The notes under the pieces were generated by a model, which was not told the DNA's origin, searched no databases, and saw nothing but the letters and a program-made list of their open reading frames with translations. DNA of 64,000 nucleotides, taken from positions 1 through 64,000 of the forward strand of contig CALUZR010000001.1 in NCBI GenBank assembly GCA_944325335.1, read 5' to 3'. A program made the position numbers and the translations under genes. Positions 58,858-64,000 of the stretch are shown in pieces. The first letter of the stretch is position 1, and each line of letters starts with the position of its first letter. The DNA is from an uncultured Parabacteroides sp. Its GTDB lineage: Bacteria > Bacteroidota > Bacteroidia > Bacteroidales > Tannerellaceae.

Positions 58858-61800
58858 ATGAAGACAAATTTCTTACAAAGCATGATGCTCCCCTTCGTCG
58901 CCTGTACCTTTTTTGCGACAGAAGCGTTTGCCCAAACGATAAACGTAAAGGGAGTCGTGAAAGACGAAGCTGGCATTCCGATCATCGGTGCCAACGTCTT
59001 AGTAAAAGGAACCACGAACGGGACGATTACCGACCTGGACGGTAATTTCCAGTTGGAAGCGCGCGAAGGCGACGTGATTGAAATCTCTTACATTGGGTAT
59101 ACGGCCCAAGAACTGCCCGCCTCGGCTACGATGAACGTAACCTTACGTGAAGACTCTGAACTCTTAGGCGAAATCGTGGTCATTGGTTACGGGCAAGTAA
59201 AAAAGGAAGATGCGACTGGCTCGGTAACAGCCATTAAACCAGACAAGATAAGCAAAGGTATCACCACTTCGCCACAAGATATGATAACGGGAAAGATCGC
59301 GGGTGTGAATGTAGTTTCAACGGGTGGTACGCCCGGCGCAGGTGCTACGATCCGTATCCGTGGAGGCTCTTCGTTGAATGCATCGAACGACCCGCTGATA
59401 GTCATCGACGGATTGGCCATGGATAATGACGGCATTAAAGGTATGTCGAATGCCCTTTCGCTGGTGAACCCGAACGATATCGAAACCTTTACTGTCCTGA
59501 AAGATGCATCGGCCACGGCCATTTACGGTTCGCGTGCATCGAATGGCGTCATCATCATTACCACGAAGAAAGGAAACGCGGGAGCGGCCCCGAAGGTAAG
59601 CTACGACGGGAATGTCTCGTTTGGAAAGCTATTCAAAAAGTACGACATTATGACCGGAGACGAGTATCGCGACTATGTAAACCAGCTCTTCAATGGATCT
59701 TTGCCTTATACATTGGGCACAGCCAATACAGACTGGCAAGACGAAGTGTACCATACGGCCGTAAGCCACGACCATAACATCGCGATTACAGGCGGATTGA
59801 AGCGCATGCCCTATCGCGTCTCACTAAGCTATACAAACCAGAATGGTATCATCCGCACGTCGAACTTCGAACGCTTCACGGCATCGGTCAACTTGGCCCC
59901 GGCATTCTTCGATAATTACTTGAAGTTTAACATCAATGCCAAGAGCATGGTGGCTTGGAACCGCTATGCCGATGGCGCCGTTGTTGGTTCTGCTATCTCA
60001 ATGGATCCGACACGTCCGGTACAAGATGGGACGAAAGAATTCGGAGGTTATTACCAATGGAGCGTGCCAGCCGGCTTCAACGACCCGAATTGGGGGCTCA
60101 CGAAGAATTCATTGGCTCCGCAAAATCCCGTCGCCCTGCTCGACCAGAAAGACGACCGTGCCAAGTCGAAGAGCTTTATTGGAAATATCGAAGTAGACTA
60201 CAAGTTCCATTTCCTTCCGGATTTGCGCATTCATGCTAATTTAGGTGGCGATTATTCAGAAGGACGACAAACGACTATCATCTCGCCCTATTCTTATCCG
60301 AATAACTATTACGGATGGAATGGCACGGCGTATGAATACAAGTATAACCTCTCGGGCAGCGCCTATTTGCAATACTTCAAAGAGTTTGCCGAAGGGAACC
60401 ATGTATTGGACGTCATGGTCGGTACCGAAGAGCAGCACTTCCATCGCACAGGATATGAACTCGGAAAAGGAACCGTCCCCACTACCGGCGAGTCTTACGA
60501 CGAGAAGACACGCAAAAGTACCGAGTATGGCTATCATAGTACTTTGCTTTCTTACTTTGGACGCATCAACTATACATTATATAATAAGTATCTTCTGACG
60601 GCTACATTAAGGCAAGATGGCACCTCCCGCTTCTCAGGCGAGGATGGAAACCGATGGGGAACATTTCCATCCTTCGCTTTAGGTTGGAAAATGAAAGAAG
60701 AGGCGTTCTTACAAGAAGCGGATTTCCTTTCAGACTTGAAACTTCGCCTCGGTTGGGGTATTACTGGCCAGCAGAACTTAGGTAATACACAAGATTTCCC
60801 CTATATGCCGCTTTATACCTCGAATAAGAACTTCGCTTACTATCCGATAGGTGACCAATTCCTCGCGACTTCCCGTCCGAACGCCTACAATCCAAATCTG
60901 AAATGGGAAGAAACAACGACTTGGAACGCCGGCTTCGACTTTGGTTTCTTGAACGGACGCATCAGCGGCACGCTTGATTACTATTATCGTGAGACGAACG
61001 ACTTGATCAATACAGTCAAGATTCCTTTGGGCACGAACTTCAGCAATATGTTGGTAAGCAATATCGGTTCACTCCGGAACCAAGGTATTGAATTCTCAAT
61101 CGATACCAAACCCATCGTGACGAACGACTTTACGTGGGACTTAGGCTACAACGTAACGTGGAACAGCAACAAGATCACCAAGCTAACCGGCGGAGACGAC
61201 CCGGATTATTACGTGGCTACAGGAGGCATCTCGGCAGGTACGGGCGCAACTATCCAAGCCCACAAGGTGGGTTATCCAGCTTCTTCCTTCTATGTCTACG
61301 AACAGGTATACGATGAGAACGGGCAACCTATCGAGAACGAGTTTGTAGACCGGAACGGCGATGGCATCCTCAACGATAACGACCGCTATATCTACAAGAA
61401 ACCGACGGCAGACGTCTTGATGGGGCTTTCCTCGAAGATGACCTACAAGAACTGGGACTTTAGCTTCGCCCTCCGTGCCAGCTTCGGGAATTATGTGTAC
61501 AACGATGTGCTGGCCGACCGCTCCAATAGTAGCCAGACCGGCATTTGGTCTACGTCTGGATTCTATTCCAATCTCCCGAAGCAATCGATTGCGTTGGGTT
61601 TTAGTGGCGTAGGAAACTATTTCATGTCGGATTACTTTATCCAGAAAGCCTCGTTCCTGCGGTGCGACAACATCACGTTAGGGTATTCTTTCCAAGAGCT
61701 ATTCAAGACAAACGGTTACCAAGGCATCAACGGACGTGTTTATGCGACAGTACAGAACCCATTCGTCATCACGCCCTACGAAGGTCTCGACCCCGAAGTG

Positions 61801-61887
61801 CAATCTTCGGCCGACACGCCGGGCATCGACAATAGCTTCTACCCGCGTCCTATCACCTTCCTTATGGGTTTAAGTCTTCAATTTTAA
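58858..61887 (+). CDS. susC: SusC/RagA-family TonB-linked outer-membrane glycan importer
   Basis: 1009 residues. Signal peptide about 1-25 (ending FATEAFAQ), a carboxypeptidase-like DUF4480-type N-terminal domain (VKGVVKDEAGIPIIGANVLV, TDLDGNFQL), TonB box region (LGEIVVIGYGQVKKED), plug with IRIRGGSSLNASNDPLIVIDG and ILKDASATAIYGSRASNGVI, then the barrel ending FLMGLSLQF. Pairs with SusD 30 bases downstream. Likely ligand maltodextrin from the susB and susR context. Confidence 0.93.
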   Translation: MKTNFLQSMMLPFVACTFFATEAFAQTINVKGVVKDEAGIPIIGANVLVKGTTNGTITDLDGNFQLEAREGDVIEISYIGYTAQELPASATMNVTLREDSELLGEIVVIGYGQVKKEDATGSVTAIKPDKISKGITTSPQDMITGKIAGVNVVSTGGTPGAGATIRIRGGSSLNASNDPLIVIDGLAMDNDGIKGMSNALSLVNPNDIETFTVLKDASATAIYGSRASNGVIIITTKKGNAGAAPKVSYDGNVSFGKLFKKYDIMTGDEYRDYVNQLFNGSLPYTLGTANTDWQDEVYHTAVSHDHNIAITGGLKRMPYRVSLSYTNQNGIIRTSNFERFTASVNLAPAFFDNYLKFNINAKSMVAWNRYADGAVVGSAISMDPTRPVQDGTKEFGGYYQWSVPAGFNDPNWGLTKNSLAPQNPVALLDQKDDRAKSKSFIGNIEVDYKFHFLPDLRIHANLGGDYSEGRQTTIISPYSYPNNYYGWNGTAYEYKYNLSGSAYLQYFKEFAEGNHVLDVMVGTEEQHFHRTGYELGKGTVPTTGESYDEKTRKSTEYGYHSTLLSYFGRINYTLYNKYLLTATLRQDGTSRFSGEDGNRWGTFPSFALGWKMKEEAFLQEADFLSDLKLRLGWGITGQQNLGNTQDFPYMPLYTSNKNFAYYPIGDQFLATSRPNAYNPNLKWEETTTWNAGFDFGFLNGRISGTLDYYYRETNDLINTVKIPLGTNFSNMLVSNIGSLRNQGIEFSIDTKPIVTNDFTWDLGYNVTWNSNKITKLTGGDDPDYYVATGGISAGTGATIQAHKVGYPASSFYVYEQVYDENGQPIENEFVDRNGDGILNDNDRYIYKKPTADVLMGLSSKMTYKNWDFSFALRASFGNYVYNDVLADRSNSSQTGIWSTSGFYSNLPKQSIALGFSGVGNYFMSDYFIQKASFLRCDNITLGYSFQELFKTNGYQGINGRVYATVQNPFVITPYEGLDPEVQSSADTPGIDNSFYPRPITFLMGLSLQF

Positions 61888-61917
61888 TGGTAAACACACA
61901 TAAAAACAATTACAATT

Positions 61918-63501
61918 ATGATACGATACAATTATAAATCCCTATTGCCTACCTTGGCTTTTGCCATTGCTTGTAGCGTAGGTTCCTGTACGAACGATTT
62001 GGACATAAGTCCGATTAATCCGCAAATCAGCGGAAGTTTTAATCAAGACGAAGTATATGCCAAAGTATATGCCACGTTAAGCCTCACCGGGCAGGAAGGG
62101 GCGGCCGGCAATAGCGATATAGCCGGGACGGAAGAAGGAACCAACACGCCTTTCTACCGCATGATCCTCACGCTTTATGAGTATCCGACCGACGAGGTGA
62201 TCTGCTCGTGGAGCGACCCGGGCATTCCCGACCTCTTCCAGATGGGTTGGGGCGATTCCAATTTGGCGTTGGAAGGTTTCTATGCCCGCTTGATGTTCGA
62301 CGTCACCTTGTGCAACCATTTCCTGGACGAGACGGAAAGCCTGTCCGACGAGAACACGCTCCGCCAACGGGCTGAGATCCGCTTCATCCGTGCGTTGAAC
62401 TACTATTATCTGTTAGACGCCTTCGGGAACCCGCCTTTCGTCACCAGCGTCTCTTCGGAAACGCCTCCGCAAATCCAACAAAAAGACCTGTTCGATTTCT
62501 TGGAAACAGAATTGCTGGAGGTGGAACCCGACTTGGTAGACGCCCGCGCCGGCCTGTTCGGGCAAGTGGACAAGGCCTGCGTCTGGATGCTGCTTTCCCG
62601 CCTCTATTTGAATGCGGAAGTCTATACCGGCACGCCGCGTTGGAGCGATGCCATCGCGTATGCCGACCGAGTAATTGCTTCAGGATATGATTTATGTGAT
62701 ACCTATTCTGAACTCTTTATGGCGGATAACGACGAGAACACGGAGGCCATGCAAGAGATTATCCTTCCACTCCGCCTCGACGGGGCACAATCCCGCTCGT
62801 ATGGGGCGGCCCAATTCGCGATAGCCGCTACGCACACCAGCGGCATGACGCCTTGGGGCACATCAGAAGGCTGGGGTGGCGTCCGCGCCCGGGAGGCATT
62901 GGTCATGAAGTTCTTCGAGCAGGAAACAGAAGTACCGTTGCAGGTTGACGAGAACGAAATGGCCCAACAAGCCGGAGACGACCGCGCCCTCTTCTTCTCG
63001 GGGTCGGAAAACGATGCGCGTACGTTGGCCATCGACGATCCTTATACCTTCAAGCAAGGGCTTTCCATTGCCAAATGGACCAACATCCGTTCAGATGGGC
63101 AACCGGCACATGATGCGACGTGGGTCGATACGGACGTACCTTTCTTCCGCTTGGCTGAAGCTTATCTGACGAAAGCCGAAGCCATCCTGCGCAACGGGGG
63201 TAATGCCGAAGAAGCACGGGAAGCCATCAACACGTTGCGCCGGCGCGCCCATGCCGATGAGCTTTCCGCTCCCTTGACGCTCGACGACATCCTGGACGAA
63301 AAAGCCCGCGAGTTCTACTTCGAAGGGCAACGCCGCACCGACCTCATCCGCTACGGCTATTTCACCAGCGCCCAATACCTCTGGGATTGGAAGGCCGGCG
63401 AACGGAACGGCAAGGGCATCAGCGCGGACTATAACCTGTTCCCCATCCCAGCATCCGACCTCAACGCGAACAGCAACCTGGAGCAAAACAAGGGATATTA
63501 A
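61918..63501 (+). CDS. susD: SusD/RagB-family starch-binding lipoprotein
   Basis: Surface lipoprotein lid of the SusC importer, 527 residues. Lipoprotein signal with Cys in CSVGSCTNDLD; helical TPR-like SusD fold (RAEIRFIRALNYYYLLDAFG near 155, RLAEAYLTKAEAILRNGG, ARE-AINTLRRRAHADEL, and the ending FFPIP-like LFPIPASDLNANSNLEQN). No susE, susF or susG follows: the next 280 bases hold a repeat element and a new promoter. Confidence 0.93.
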   Translation: MIRYNYKSLLPTLAFAIACSVGSCTNDLDISPINPQISGSFNQDEVYAKVYATLSLTGQEGAAGNSDIAGTEEGTNTPFYRMILTLYEYPTDEVICSWSDPGIPDLFQMGWGDSNLALEGFYARLMFDVTLCNHFLDETESLSDENTLRQRAEIRFIRALNYYYLLDAFGNPPFVTSVSSETPPQIQQKDLFDFLETELLEVEPDLVDARAGLFGQVDKACVWMLLSRLYLNAEVYTGTPRWSDAIAYADRVIASGYDLCDTYSELFMADNDENTEAMQEIILPLRLDGAQSRSYGAAQFAIAATHTSGMTPWGTSEGWGGVRAREALVMKFFEQETEVPLQVDENEMAQQAGDDRALFFSGSENDARTLAIDDPYTFKQGLSIAKWTNIRSDGQPAHDATWVDTDVPFFRLAEAYLTKAEAILRNGGNAEEAREAINTLRRRAHADELSAPLTLDDILDEKAREFYFEGQRRTDLIRYGYFTSAQYLWDWKAGERNGKGISADYNLFPIPASDLNANSNLEQNKGY

Positions 63502-63523
63502 GAGCTAAACTTCCTTAAGCTCC

Positions 63524-63671
63524 GAGGAAAACTTCGAGAGGTACCGATCTAATCTCTATCTTTAGGCTAAAGATACATATCTGCAGCCTAAAGATGCATA
63601 TCTTCAACCTAAAGATATATATCTGCAAGTTAAAGATAGAGATTGGATCGGTACCTCTCGAAGTTTTCCTC
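63524..63671. repeat. Palindromic array, four 21-bp AAAGAT-family units inside 41-bp inverted arms
   Basis: Units start at 63558, 63579, 63600 and 63621. Outer arms 63524-63549 and 63646-63671 are perfect complements over 26 bases; after one mismatch the pairing continues for 14 more bases (63551-63564 with 63631-63644). This gives 41-bp arms with one mismatch around a loop of about 66 bases made of the inner units. It begins 23 bases after the susD stop and may end the susBCD transcript. Confidence 0.92.
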
Positions 63672-63747
63672 CCGGGGCTTTTCCGTTTTCCCGGCAGGTT
63701 TTTGTTTTTATGTCGGGCAAAAGGGTGGCTTCGTCCGAAAAGATTCG

Positions 63748-63755
63748 TATCTTTG
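63748..63755 (+). promoter_or_regulatory. -7 box of the terminal gene
   Basis: TATCTTTG, 33 bases before the ATG at 63788. Confidence 0.6.
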
Positions 63756-63787
63756 TAGCCTTAAATAACCCATTAAAAAGAGGATAA

Positions 63788-64000
63788 ATGGCTTTTACGA
63801 ACAATGTAATGATTGTGCGCCATGGATTGTTGGCGAATTTAGTGAAACTATGGCACGAGGGAAGGTTGGAAAGCGAAATCGACCGGGTCCCTATCAAAAT
63901 GAGTCCGCGACGCTCGAAACCCAAAGGGCGTTGTTGTATCCACAAGGAGCGGGCCGTATTGAAATATAAGATGTTGCCTCTTTTAGGATTTGACATGAAC
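63788..64000 (+). CDS. Probable [FeFe] hydrogenase N-terminus, cut by window edge
   Basis: 71 codons are visible: MAFTNNVMIVRHGLLANLVK, then IDRVPIKMSPRRSKPKG, then RCCIHKERAVLKYK and LPLLGFDMN. I associate this N-terminus with a Bacteroidales monomeric [FeFe] hydrogenase (group B type) in which ferredoxin and H-cluster domains follow. No catalytic motif is inside the window, so the call rests on memory of the N-terminus. Hydrogen formation would fit a ferredoxin economy shared with Rnf. Confidence 0.5.
   Translation, partial: MAFTNNVMIVRHGLLANLVKLWHEGRLESEIDRVPIKMSPRRSKPKGRCCIHKERAVLKYKMLPLLGFDMN

Overview
The window reads as chromosomal DNA of a Bacteroidota species, order Bacteroidales, probably Parabacteroides or a close relative (Tannerellaceae). 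Reasons: promoters of the Bacteroidota form TAnnTTTG sit in front of many genes and Shine-Dalgarno sites are scarce. There is a SusB/SusC/SusD locus, a PorD-family protein of the type IX secretion lineage, and several families largely confined to Bacteroidota (by recall: DUF3078, DUF4295, DUF5686, DUF6261, DUF6377). A seven-gene rseC-rnfBCDGEA cluster is also present. The genus is an inference. No tRNA, rRNA, CRISPR array, transposase, integrase or phage gene was seen.

Layout. 1-4.5 kb: a 5'-truncated tricorn-type protease and a RhuM-Fic protein. 4.6-7.4 kb: an AT-rich secreted GLUG-type surface protein with a long structured leader. 7.4-14 kb (minus strand): the Rnf ion-pumping ferredoxin:NAD oxidoreductase operon ending in galE. 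14-17.4 kb: DUF3078 protein, a 59-residue small gene and a DUF6261 protein. 17.5-28 kb (minus strand): a GH31 enzyme with yidC and pyrG, then yrdC, a polyprenyl-phosphate sugar transferase, a ClC protein and fmt. 28.3-32 kb: a recJ-recQ pair. 32-41.6 kb (minus strand): a sulfatase lipoprotein, an unknown secreted protein, and the dnaN-dnaQ-alcohol dehydrogenase-coaBC-porD-recN cluster. 41.7-42.3 kb: ribosomal proteins L28 and L33 with a DUF4295 protein. 42.6-47.6 kb: a GH20 hexosaminidase, and a TonB-dependent receptor behind a NikR-family regulator that has lost its histidine metal ligands. 47.9-54.4 kb: acetyltransferase, free methionine-R-sulfoxide reductase, DUF5686 outer membrane protein, NhaC antiporter, purT. 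54.4-63.5 kb: a SusR-like regulator divergent from susB-susC-susD, a reduced starch-type locus in which the three SusB catalytic glutamates fall at exactly the published numbering (439, 508, 532). The window ends inside a probable [FeFe] hydrogenase gene.

The most unusual content is not protein coding. Ten intergenic spaces carry short tandem arrays of imperfect palindromes: period 21 bp in five, about 22-23 bp in three, and 41 bp (two palindromes per unit) in two. Most arrays have a different sequence, yet every one keeps a dyad in each unit. In the 10-unit array at 44996-45225 the stem sequence drifts from unit to unit while both arms change together. Three arrays touch or nearly touch a stop codon, one mixes two unit families in the same 21-bp register, and three are enclosed by longer inverted arms (up to 41 bp with one mismatch). 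This looks like one structural class of element under selection for symmetry rather than sequence, and it is the main candidate here for an undescribed system.
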